Below, in pieces: positions 1 through 5,859 of a stretch of DNA of 8,819 bases; the stretch's first letter is position 1; the number at the start of each line of letters is the position of its first letter. The notes under the pieces are model-generated. The model did no database searches. It was not told where the DNA came from and saw only the letters and a list, made by a program, of their open reading frames with translations. The stretch is taken from contig CASGAK010000067.1 of assembly GCA_949299435.1 (NCBI GenBank), positions 1-8,819 of the forward strand, in the 5' to 3' direction. The DNA is from an uncultured bacterium. Lineage in GTDB: Bacteria > Cyanobacteriota > Vampirovibrionia > Gastranaerophilales > Gastranaerophilaceae. The translations under genes and the position numbers were made by a program.

Positions 1-243
1 CGCAACTGTAGCACTGTGAAAAGGTCCTCCGACTCCACCGAGTAAAATTAAAGACAATGAAGGGATTTGATAAGCATAATAATAAGCGTCAGAAACTAAT
101 GTCGCTCCGTAATAATTTGCAATCACGACATCACGCACAAAACCTATGAGTTTACTCACAATAGTTACAACTGCAATGAGCCAGGCCGCTTTTAATACAC
201 TTGTACTTTTGTCTTCCGCTTTATTTTGATTTTCACTTTCCAT
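1..243 (-). CDS. murJ: MurJ/MviN lipid II flippase, N-terminal part (cut by window edge)
   Basis: The first 81 residues are present; the rest lies beyond the left edge. After a short polar head (MESENQNKAEDK), the sequence runs into a first membrane segment (AAWLIAVVTIVSKLIGFVRD) and then the MurJ-type stretch with the pattern S-K-x-x-G-F-x-R-D, A-x-x-Y-G, SDAYYYAYQIP and GGVGGPF. This pattern is characteristic of the MOP-superfamily flippase that moves lipid II across the inner membrane for peptidoglycan synthesis; family members are about 500 residues with about 14 membrane helices. Two in-frame ATGs exist, at 255 and 243. I chose 243 because AGGTGAT (254-260) sits 10 nt before it. The gene begins 30 nt after the spoIID-like stop, so the two are probably co-transcribed. 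Family assignment is confident; truncation is due only to the window. Confidence 0.9.
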   Translation of the reverse strand, partial: MESENQNKAEDKSTSVLKAAWLIAVVTIVSKLIGFVRDVVIANYYGATLVSDAYYYAYQIPSLSLILLGGVGGPFHSATVA

Positions 244-253
244 ATCCTTAATC

Positions 254-260
254 ATCACCT
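254..260 (-). promoter_or_regulatory. Ribosome binding site deciding the murJ start
   Basis: On the minus strand AGGTGAT matches the 3' half of the consensus AAGGAGGTGAT. It lies 10 nt before the ATG at 243 but overlaps the in-frame ATG at 255, so it favours initiation at 243. Confidence 0.6.
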
Positions 261-273
261 TTTAAATCTAAAT

Positions 274-2013
274 TTACCAAATATCGTCTGCATTTTCACT
301 TTTTACCAATTCCACAAATAATCTCAAAGCCTTTTTATTTCCCTCATCTTCAGGGTATGAAAAAGTTATTGTATTTCTGCCTTTTTTCAAATACTTTGAA
401 ATATCTATTCTGCAAATTCTGTTTGCAGGTAAAAATCCTTTACACAATTCAAAAGTATATTCTTTCCCGTTAATTTCGGCATTGAGCTTACTGACAAGAT
501 ATTTATTATCCACAACGATTTCAGCATGCTTTTCAGGCAGATAAAAACTCTGTGAAATCACTCTTTGACTTTCATCTGCAGAAATTATAACAGGCTTAGT
601 CGCAAGCGTAATACCACTGTAATAATGCTGAAGAATTTTTTCATAAGGCAATTTCAATTCACTTCCCATAAACCCAGCACCGAATTGACTTAGTCCGACA
701 CCATGCCCGTAGCCGCCGCCAAAGGCTTTTATGGAAATAAGATTCCCCTCATCATCAAATTGCTGCTCAAATACAACATTCGCACTCGGTAAAGCCTTAC
801 CGTCTTTAGTAATTAAACGTCTTATGACAAGTTCTTTATACACTTTATAAGTCCCGCTTTCGGTTACAATATCCAATTCAACGATTTTCCCCGATTCACC
901 GCGTCTTTTAACGTTTACTGCTAAAATTTTACCAAGTTTATCACCTTTTTTGAATGCCGGTTTTACAAACCCCGTAGCTGACTGTGTAACTAAAGTGTTT
1001 TCCAAAGCCGCTCTAAATTCTTCAGACGACCATTCTCTTGTCCATCTGAAATAAGGCGATCTGATATCATAAGAATCAGGTGTTGACTTATAAAACTCAG
1101 CAGCAGCCTCCTCACTATTCAAAGGTATCTGACTTAGCATATCAGGTCTTGCCCTCAAATAAGGCTTATCTTCTGAGGGAAATTCTTTTGTCTTAGGATC
1201 CGAGAATGCATAAGCGTAGCTTTCACTATATCCTCCGGCAGTTGACGAATACAACGCCAAAATCAAATCCCAGCCATATAGTGCGACGACACCTGAAGTT
1301 TCTTCTACAGCTTTATCAGAAATAGCAGTTTCAGTGTTTGCTCCATAATATACCTGACTTGCGACGGAATCCACAACATCATAGTTTACAGAAGACTTTG
1401 TTCTCGGTGTAAGTACATAATTTCTTGCAGCGACACTCTGTGCTTTTAACGCTTCAAGCCCAAACCTCACAGGCATTTCATTCGGTACTACGCCTTTTAA
1501 ATAATCCTCTACCTCAATCAGATTAACTAAATTAAACTTTTGGTCATTTTTTTTCAATAGCTGGAAAGCCCCATGATAAAGAGCTTGCTTCCCTGCTCTT
1601 TTTAAATCCTTTACCCCCAAAAGTCCACCGTCACATGTGAATGTAACAGGTCCTGATACTTCATCTAATATACTCCCGTCCTCATCATAAATTGTATACA
1701 TGCCAGCGTTATATGAAACTTTTACATTTGAATTTGCGGGAAATTTTGCAACAGGCATTCCGTCATTGTAAACTTGAATTTCATCAGTCCCAAAGACTGT
1801 AATTTCGCTATATTCATAACTTGAAAATCCATTCGTACTAATCCCCACACGCACGATTTCAGAAGCAGGTTTCATTTTTGCCGCTCTAATTTCTGCTTCA
1901 CGTGCAATTTTCATGGTTTCTACAGGAATAATAGGTTGTAATGATGCCGCAAAAGCCGATGTTGATATGCTTGCAAGCATTATGGAACATAAAAAAATTC
2001 TAAAGTTTTTCAT
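274..2013 (-). CDS. SpoIID/LytB-family secreted peptidoglycan enzyme with C-terminal beta-sandwich-like domain
   Basis: The 579-residue product starts with a Sec signal peptide (MKNFRIFLCSIMLA..., likely cut after AFA, residues 20-22). Residues ~50-160 match the usual beta-rich SpoIID N-terminal region, ending in ALYHGAFQL. The catalytic block follows: VEDYLKGVVPNEMP (~168-181), with the glutamate aligned to the catalytic Glu of SpoIID lytic transglycosylases at about residue 179, then EALKAQSVAARNY. STAGGYSE (~257) and GGGYGHGVGLSQFGA (~432-446) complete the family signature. The reaction expected is cleavage of peptide-denuded glycan strands outside the cytoplasmic membrane. The last ~105 residues are additional and look like a sugar-binding beta-sandwich (DISKYLKKGRNTITFSY). 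I chose the ATG at 2013 over an in-frame TTG at 2031 because it gives a clean signal peptide; neither has a good Shine-Dalgarno. It follows the XRE gene by 21 nt and precedes murJ by 30 nt. In non-sporulating lineages such proteins serve vegetative wall remodelling; the role here is inferred. Confidence 0.88.
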   Translation of the reverse strand: MKNFRIFLCSIMLASISTSAFAASLQPIIPVETMKIAREAEIRAAKMKPASEIVRVGISTNGFSSYEYSEITVFGTDEIQVYNDGMPVAKFPANSNVKVSYNAGMYTIYDEDGSILDEVSGPVTFTCDGGLLGVKDLKRAGKQALYHGAFQLLKKNDQKFNLVNLIEVEDYLKGVVPNEMPVRFGLEALKAQSVAARNYVLTPRTKSSVNYDVVDSVASQVYYGANTETAISDKAVEETSGVVALYGWDLILALYSSTAGGYSESYAYAFSDPKTKEFPSEDKPYLRARPDMLSQIPLNSEEAAAEFYKSTPDSYDIRSPYFRWTREWSSEEFRAALENTLVTQSATGFVKPAFKKGDKLGKILAVNVKRRGESGKIVELDIVTESGTYKVYKELVIRRLITKDGKALPSANVVFEQQFDDEGNLISIKAFGGGYGHGVGLSQFGAGFMGSELKLPYEKILQHYYSGITLATKPVIISADESQRVISQSFYLPEKHAEIVVDNKYLVSKLNAEINGKEYTFELCKGFLPANRICRIDISKYLKKGRNTITFSYPEDEGNKKALRLFVELVKSENADDIW

Positions 2014-2019
2014 AAACTT

Positions 2020-2025
2020 ATTATA
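2020..2025 (-). promoter_or_regulatory. Perfect -10 hexamer just upstream of the spoIID-like ATG
   Basis: The minus strand reads TATAAT followed by only six bases (AAGTTT) and then the ATG at 2013. No convincing -35 is seen at 16-18 bp. If used, it would yield a leaderless transcript of the spoIID-like gene separate from the XRE transcript. In DNA this AT-rich a chance match is quite possible. Confidence 0.25.
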
Positions 2026-2034
2026 TGACAAAAA

Positions 2035-2295
2035 TTATTCATCACCTACTGAAAATTTTTCAGGCAACTCTTTTTCCAACTCTTTCATAAATTCAGAAAT
2101 TGACAATCCGAATGCTCCTGATAATTTGAAAAGAGTAGTCAGTTGAGGATCTTTCACCGCTCTTTCCAAATCACTCAAAACTGAAGATGGAATGTCATAC
2201 TCCGCACCCAGCATAAATTGACTTTTATTACCACGCAAACGTTTTACTGTTTTTGCAATTGCGTTAAATATAATTTTCTTTTTAACATCTTGCAT
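2035..2295 (-). CDS. Small XRE (Cro/CI-type) helix-turn-helix regulator
   Basis: The 86-residue protein is almost entirely one HTH domain. Residues 8-22 form a first helix (IIFNAIAKTVKRLRG), 24-46 contain the helix-turn-helix (SQFMLGAEYDIPSSVLSDLE), and 50-70 give the typical P-x-L-x-T-L-F-K-L-x-x-A-F-G-L-S-I-S-E-F ending of XRE proteins. No ligand or protease domain is attached; the tail (KELEKELPEKFSVGDE) is charged. It is the first gene of the leftward cluster with the SpoIID-like enzyme and murJ, so autoregulation of the cluster is the simplest hypothesis. The ATG lacks a Shine-Dalgarno sequence. The DNA target and signal cannot be read from the sequence. Confidence 0.85.
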   Translation of the reverse strand: MQDVKKKIIFNAIAKTVKRLRGNKSQFMLGAEYDIPSSVLSDLERAVKDPQLTTLFKLSGAFGLSISEFMKELEKELPEKFSVGDE

Positions 2296-2308
2296 ATTTT
2301 TAATTTTG

Positions 2309-2338
2309 AATATAAGAAGACAGACACACTATCGTGAA
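2309..2338 (-). promoter_or_regulatory. Candidate promoter of the XRE-spoIID-murJ cluster
   Basis: On the minus strand TTCACG (2333-2338; 4 of 6 to TTGACA) and TATATT (2309-2314; 5 of 6 to TATAAT) are separated by 18 bp. The -10 ends 13 nt before the ATG at 2295, so the leader would be only about 6 nt, which fits the absence of a Shine-Dalgarno sequence. The imperfect palindrome TCGTGAACGCGA (2332-2343; 4 of 6 pairs) overlaps the -35 and could be an operator. These are pattern matches only. Confidence 0.4.
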
Positions 2339-2365
2339 CGCGAAAGATTGTTCTTAATTTTTTCT

Positions 2366-2371
2366 TATTAT
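2366..2371 (+). promoter_or_regulatory. Candidate -10 element for a leaderless prepilin transcript
   Basis: TATTAT (5 of 6 to consensus) lies seven bases before the prepilin ATG at 2379, so a start site at the usual distance would coincide with the ATG. No -35 is recognisable at 16-18 bp and no Shine-Dalgarno sequence is present. Confidence 0.25.
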
Positions 2372-2378
2372 TAGAAAT

Positions 2379-3134
2379 ATGAATAATTACAGATATAAAA
2401 AAGCCTTTACAATGGCAGAAGTGATGATTACTTTAGGCATAATCGGAATTGTAGCAGCTATGACAATTCCTAATCTTATGGGAGCATATAGAAAAAAGGT
2501 CGTGGAAACTGAACTTAAAAAAGCATTTTTTGTAATTTCTCAAACAATTAAAATGTCCGAAGTATATAACGAAAATGCCGCTTATTGGGGATATGCCGAT
2601 ATTTCAGATGCAGCAGAACGACATAAATATTATAAAAAATTCAGTGATTTATACATAAAACCATATTTAAAATATACATCTACAGGCATAGAAGTTTTTA
2701 AAGTCTATTACAGTGACGGCAGTTACTCTAATTTATCCACAAGTTTAGACAAATCACCTCATTATAAACTATCGGACGGACTATTTTTAGAATTCACCCC
2801 TAGAGTAAATGAAGAACACGAAAAAAGTAACGGTTATGTAATGATTGTATATGTAGGAACAACAAACAGAAGTAAAAAAGATGAATTAATCGAGGGAAAA
2901 AATTTATTCGCCTTTACTGTAAATGTTGATGATTCCTCCAGCAAAGTAGGACTTGCTCCTCAATGGTATCTTAATTGGTCATGTCAAAAACTAGAGAATG
3001 ATCGCACAACTTTTATTAACAATTGCAGGAAAAACCAGCGTGAAACAAGCGGGGTACCATCTTCAATTTATTGTACATACATGATTTATTGCAATAATTG
3101 GGAAATCCCAGAGGACTATCCAATAAAATTCTAA
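2379..3134 (+). CDS. Type IV prepilin-like protein (N-methylation motif)
   Basis: The 251-residue protein carries a class III (type IV) prepilin signal: a short positive leader (MNNYRYKKA), then F-T-M-A-E with the conserved Glu at mature position +5 (residue 14), and a hydrophobic helix (residues ~15-31, MITLGIIGIVAAMTIP). Prepilin peptidase should cut between Ala9 and Phe10; the usual -1 residue is Gly, and Ala is seen here. The C-terminal globular part has four cysteines only (202, 216, 232, 238), which could form two disulfides, and ends in WEIPEDYPIKF. Size and lack of a classical major-pilin C-terminus fit a minor pilin or pseudopilin of a pilus, secretion or uptake system. No assembly genes are in the window, so it is an orphan locus; large families of such orphans occur in Gastranaerophilales (from memory). 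It is divergent from the XRE regulator with 83 bp between them. Confidence 0.85.
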   Translation: MNNYRYKKAFTMAEVMITLGIIGIVAAMTIPNLMGAYRKKVVETELKKAFFVISQTIKMSEVYNENAAYWGYADISDAAERHKYYKKFSDLYIKPYLKYTSTGIEVFKVYYSDGSYSNLSTSLDKSPHYKLSDGLFLEFTPRVNEEHEKSNGYVMIVYVGTTNRSKKDELIEGKNLFAFTVNVDDSSSKVGLAPQWYLNWSCQKLENDRTTFINNCRKNQRETSGVPSSIYCTYMIYCNNWEIPEDYPIKF

Positions 3135-3142
3135 GCAGACAG

Positions 3143-3172
3143 TGGGAGTTAAAGTTTTCACTTTAATTCCCA
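3143..3172. terminator. Hairpin between the convergent prepilin and cysS genes (possible bidirectional terminator)
   Basis: TGGGAGTTAAAG (3143-3154) pairs with CTTTAATTCCCA (3161-3172) over 12 positions with a single mismatch (G opposite T, a wobble in the plus-strand RNA), around a 6-nt loop. The right arm is made of the last four sense codons of cysS (W-E-L-K), and its stop codon lies in the loop. Neither side has a run of Ts immediately after the stem, so it is not a textbook intrinsic terminator; it may instead protect 3' ends or act with other factors. Confidence 0.45.
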
Positions 3173-4531
3173 AGTCGTACCTTCTTTTGTATCTTTCAAT
3201 ACAATTCCTTCTTCATCAAAAGCTACACGAATTTTATCCGCAACTGCCCAGTTTTTTTCTTCTCTTGCTTTTTTACGGTATGCAAGAATTTCAGACATTG
3301 AATCAAATTTTTCACCCAATTTTTCAGAAATTCTTGTAACAACAGATTTAAGCTCATCATCGGATAAGGTAGCTTTTTCAAAACTAAAACCTAAAGTATC
3401 TGCTAATTTATACAAAATTGTAAAAGCATCTTTATCATCTTTATTAGCTTTATTCGCAAGCTCAAAAAGCACTGCTAAGGCTTTTGATGTATTCAAGTCA
3501 TCGTCCATTGCATTCACAAACTCTTTGTATTCATCAGTTTGTGTGATATCTAAACTTTCATCTAAAGGTGTTCTTTTTGCGTTCAACATTCTCTTCACAC
3601 CTGCTTGGGCTGAGGACAAAGCTTCATCTGAAAATTCAACAGGCATTCTGTAATGGTTTGTCAAAATGAAAAATCTAATCGTATTCGCATCATATTTTTT
3701 AAGCAAATCGTCTATCGTCAAAAAGTTACCTAAAGACTTTGACATTTTTTCTTTGTTTATCGTAACAAAACCGTTATGAAGCCAGTAATTTACAAATCTG
3801 CAGCCGTTTGCACATTCTGACTGTGCAATTTCATTTTCGTGGTGCGGGAATATCAAATCCGCTCCGCCTGCGTGAATATCAATGGTTTTACCAAGATACT
3901 TTCTGCTCATTGCTGAACATTCTATATGCCACCCCGGACGTCCTACACCCCAAGGGCTTTTGTATCCGAATTTTTCATCTTTTTTCCATAATGCAAAGTC
4001 TAGCGGATCTTCTTTTTTATCTCCGACTTCAATCCTTGCTCCGCTTTCAAGCTGGTCTATAGGCTGTTTTGAAAGATAGCCGTATGATGGAAATTTTTTC
4101 ACTCTGAAATATACATCTCCGTCTACTTCATAAGCGTAGCCTTTGTTTATCAAATCTTTTACCATACCAATCATTTCACCTAAAGTCTTTGTAGCAAACG
4201 GCTCAATATCAGGCTTTAGAGTGTTTAATGATTTCATAGAACTTTCAAATTGCTTATACCAAAACTGAGATACTTCCTCCGGGGTTTTATTTTCTTTTTC
4301 TGCTTTTTTCAAAATTTTATCATCTACATCAGTCACGTTTCTGCAATATGTAACATCATAGCCTTTGAATTTTAAATACCGATATAGCACGTCCCAAGTA
4401 ATATAGCATCTTGCATGACCTAAGTGAGCATAATCGTATACAGTCGGTCCGCAGACATACATTTTTACTTTATTTTCTTCAATCGGTGTAAAATCTTCAA
4501 TTTTGTTTGTATAAGAATTGTGCAATTTCAT
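3158..4531 (-). CDS. cysS: Cysteinyl-tRNA synthetase
   Basis: This cytoplasmic class I aminoacyl-tRNA synthetase charges tRNA-Cys with cysteine using ATP. At 457 residues it is full length (E. coli enzyme 461). The HIGH motif reads HLGH (36-39) and the KMSKS loop is KMSKS at 262-266. The catalytic zinc that discriminates cysteine should be held by Cys27 (YVCGPTVYD), Cys205 (HIECSAMS), His230 and Glu234 (FPHHENE); all four are present. RNVTDVDDKI (64-73) and GRPGWHIECS (197-206) are further family signatures, and the C-terminal helical DALR-type and anticodon-recognition region is complete. AGAGGG lies 8 nt before the ATG. A good candidate promoter is just upstream. Divergent from the 177-residue unknown gene and convergent with the prepilin gene, it is apparently transcribed alone. 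Confidence 0.98.
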   Translation of the reverse strand: MKLHNSYTNKIEDFTPIEENKVKMYVCGPTVYDYAHLGHARCYITWDVLYRYLKFKGYDVTYCRNVTDVDDKILKKAEKENKTPEEVSQFWYKQFESSMKSLNTLKPDIEPFATKTLGEMIGMVKDLINKGYAYEVDGDVYFRVKKFPSYGYLSKQPIDQLESGARIEVGDKKEDPLDFALWKKDEKFGYKSPWGVGRPGWHIECSAMSRKYLGKTIDIHAGGADLIFPHHENEIAQSECANGCRFVNYWLHNGFVTINKEKMSKSLGNFLTIDDLLKKYDANTIRFFILTNHYRMPVEFSDEALSSAQAGVKRMLNAKRTPLDESLDITQTDEYKEFVNAMDDDLNTSKALAVLFELANKANKDDKDAFTILYKLADTLGFSFEKATLSDDELKSVVTRISEKLGEKFDSMSEILAYRKKAREEKNWAVADKIRVAFDEEGIVLKDTKEGTTWELK

Positions 4532-4564
4532 TGATAAATCCCTCTGTTTATTTACTGTAGTTAA

Positions 4565-4593
4565 ATTCTACAACAAAAATTTTAAGATGTTAA
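4565..4593 (-). promoter_or_regulatory. Candidate sigma-70-type promoter of cysS
   Basis: On the minus strand TTAACA (4588-4593; 5 of 6 to TTGACA), a 17-bp spacer and TAGAAT (4565-4570; 5 of 6 to TATAAT) form the best promoter match in the window, giving a leader of about 25-30 nt that contains the AGAGGG ribosome site. No T-box-like leader fits in this short space. Confidence 0.55.
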
Positions 4594-4624
4594 TAATTGT
4601 AAATAATTTATGAAATTTTAGCAA

Positions 4625-4652
4625 TTAAGTATATCAAAATTATTTATAAAAT
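4625..4652 (+). promoter_or_regulatory. Weak candidate promoter of the 177-residue protein gene
   Basis: TTAAGT (4625-4630; 3 of 6) and TAAAAT (4647-4652; 5 of 6) are 16 bp apart. The surrounding DNA is so AT-rich that alternative -10s (TATAAA at 4645, TATAAC at 4654) are equally arguable. Confidence 0.28.
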
Positions 4653-4677
4653 ATATAACAAGAAACGAGGTATTATT

Positions 4678-5211
4678 ATGACGATTAATGAAGTGAACGG
4701 TGCTGGACAACCACAAAAAGGTTACACAAAAGTCAAAGTAACGGACAAAGATTCCGGTAAAAGTTTTGTAATTGATTTTAAAAATGCAAAAGTCAAAGGC
4801 AATGAAGCGGAATGGACCATTAAAGACGGCAAAGTGCTTGATAAAAACGGCAAAGAAGTCAAAGATAATGAACTGGAAGTAACACGTTATCAAGCTGCAT
4901 TAATCAAAGCAGCAGCTGACGGCGACGGAAACGGTAAAAAACTTGACAGTAACGATCTTGTCGGAAGTCTTTACGGAAAAAATGCAGAAGCTGAATTGCA
5001 AAATGCCAAGTCAGAATTTCACGTTGCAAAAGATAAGATAAATGATCCTCCAGCTCAATTCGGTGATGCAGATGCACTTGAGCACGGCAAAATTTACGCT
5101 AATGTAGAGAACGCTAAAGGTGAAAAAGGGCATTTGGAAATTCAATTTTTAGATGACCAAGCTCAAACAGCTCAAAAAAATGACAAAGCCTGGTATGAAT
5201 TTTGGAAATAA
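4678..5211 (+). CDS. Unknown 177-residue protein with an EF-hand-like loop
   Basis: I do not recognise the family. The gene is probably real: GAGGT lies 6 nt before the ATG, codon use matches its neighbours, and it fills the space between two oppositely oriented genes. The protein has no signal peptide or membrane helix. Residues ~15-68 are a lysine- and aspartate-rich, probably beta-stranded region (KVKVTDKDSGKSFVIDFKN, DGKVLDKNGKEVKD). Residues 72-100 look like helix-loop-helix: AALIKAAA, then D81-G-D-G-N-G-K-K-L-D-S-N-D93, then LVGSLYG. The D-x-D-x-N-G start is that of a calcium-binding EF-hand, but the hydrophobic residue falls at loop position 9 instead of 8, so the loop is one residue longer than canonical. 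Residues ~103-125 are a likely amphipathic helix, and the end is aromatic (AWYEFWK). There are no cysteines. Calcium binding is a guess. Confidence 0.7.
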   Translation: MTINEVNGAGQPQKGYTKVKVTDKDSGKSFVIDFKNAKVKGNEAEWTIKDGKVLDKNGKEVKDNELEVTRYQAALIKAAADGDGNGKKLDSNDLVGSLYGKNAEAELQNAKSEFHVAKDKINDPPAQFGDADALEHGKIYANVENAKGEKGHLEIQFLDDQAQTAQKNDKAWYEFWK

Positions 5212-5217
5212 AATATT

Positions 5218-5838
5218 CTAAAATCCTTCAAGCATATCAAATATTTTATGAACAGGTGAAATCAGCTCCTCTACAGGGCAGGTTTCATCTAGTTCTAATG
5301 TAATTGTAGGTATTTTTTTCTCTATCCCCGCATAAGTTCCAAAACTTCCTGGGGTTGGGTAGCCTATATTTTCTTCCACAGGATAGTTGATTATTTTGGA
5401 AATTTCTTTAGAAATTTCTTTAGCATCTCCATCGTAATTGACAACTTTAAAAGGTGCATGAAGTGTCAATATAATTTTTGGGGACAATTCCTCTATCACA
5501 TCTATTAAAAACTTTGTCTCAATTTCACTTGCAGGAGCTTCACCGCCGAAAAACTCATCTTTTGCTGTATATTCCCAGTTATTCGTCGGAAAATTACGGT
5601 TCAAATCAACACCTGAGGCATTTGTTCTTTTATTCATTTCCATTCCGTCAGGATTTAGACAAGGAATAAAATATAAGTCAGAATTTGGATTTAATTGCAT
5701 ATACTTTTCTATCAAAAATTTTCCCTGTGGCTCGTCACCATGAAATACCCCGATTACAAGAGCTTTACACTTTGCATCGTTGCCAAATAAATTAATCTTA
5801 TTTTCTTTTTGCGTTCTTACTGATTTTAATTTTTTCAT
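5218..5838 (-). CDS. M14-family zinc carboxypeptidase, MpaA/murein-peptide amidase-like
   Basis: The 206-residue product has the M14 zinc peptidase signature. Numbered from the ATG at 5838: H-G-D-E (33-36) gives the HxxE zinc ligands, His127 in LTLHAPF the third ligand, and Glu182 in TITLELDE the general base. NPDG (62-65), Arg71 (NKRTN) and DLNRNFPT (78-85, with the Asn-Arg pair that binds the substrate carboxylate) complete the active site. The compact size, cytoplasmic character (no signal peptide) and HGDEP and NPDG motifs resemble MpaA, which cuts the gamma-D-Glu-meso-diaminopimelate bond during murein recycling; an unrelated peptide substrate is possible. I prefer ATG 5838 to an in-frame TTG at 5844 because AAAAGG sits 8 nt before it. 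It starts 21 nt after the ftsY stop, so it is probably the last gene of a nusB-ftsY transcript. An in-frame 12-bp tandem repeat encodes KEISKEIS. Confidence 0.83.
   Translation of the reverse strand: MKKLKSVRTQKENKINLFGNDAKCKALVIGVFHGDEPQGKFLIEKYMQLNPNSDLYFIPCLNPDGMEMNKRTNASGVDLNRNFPTNNWEYTAKDEFFGGEAPASEIETKFLIDVIEELSPKIILTLHAPFKVVNYDGDAKEISKEISKIINYPVEENIGYPTPGSFGTYAGIEKKIPTITLELDETCPVEELISPVHKIFDMLEGF
5399..5422. repeat. Two perfect tandem copies of a 12-bp unit inside the M14 peptidase gene
   Basis: The plus strand reads GAAATTTCTTTA twice without interruption. In the gene this gives KEIS-KEIS in a surface-like helix between the third zinc ligand and the C-terminal catalytic Glu. The repeat keeps the frame, so slippage would add or remove four residues. 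Confidence 0.85.
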
Positions 5839-5846
5839 TGCCAAAG

Positions 5847-5852
5847 CCTTTT
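5847..5852 (-). promoter_or_regulatory. Ribosome binding site deciding the M14 peptidase start
   Basis: AAAAGG on the minus strand is 8 nt before the ATG at 5838 but only 2 nt before the in-frame TTG at 5844, favouring the ATG. Confidence 0.55.
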
Positions 5853-5859
5853 ACAACTT

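Noticed and set aside
1913..2146. Open frame on the plus strand across the spoIID-XRE junction
   Set aside because: It is antisense to the signal peptide of the SpoIID-like protein and the end of the XRE gene, has no ribosome site, and its translation has no recognisable features.
2348..2376. Promoter TTGTTC-17/18 bp-TAGAA for the prepilin gene
   Set aside because: The -10 would abut the ATG, placing transcription start inside the coding region.
3808..4079. Two overlapping plus-strand open frames inside cysS
   Set aside because: Both are antisense shadows of the strongly conserved CysRS catalytic region.
4532..4677. T-box or other riboswitch leader for cysS
   Set aside because: The candidate cysS promoter leaves a leader of about 30 nt, and no T-box consensus or large stem is visible.
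4618..4893. Minus-strand open frame opposite the 177-residue gene
   Set aside because: The Phe/Ile-rich translation is the complement of a lysine- and aspartate-rich gene; the plus-strand frame has a ribosome site and a sensible composition.
5210..5247. Inverted repeat AAAATATT / AATATTTT at the convergent end of the 177-residue gene and the M14 gene
   Set aside because: The 8-bp stem is pure A/T with a 22-nt loop, too weak to call a terminator in DNA of this composition.
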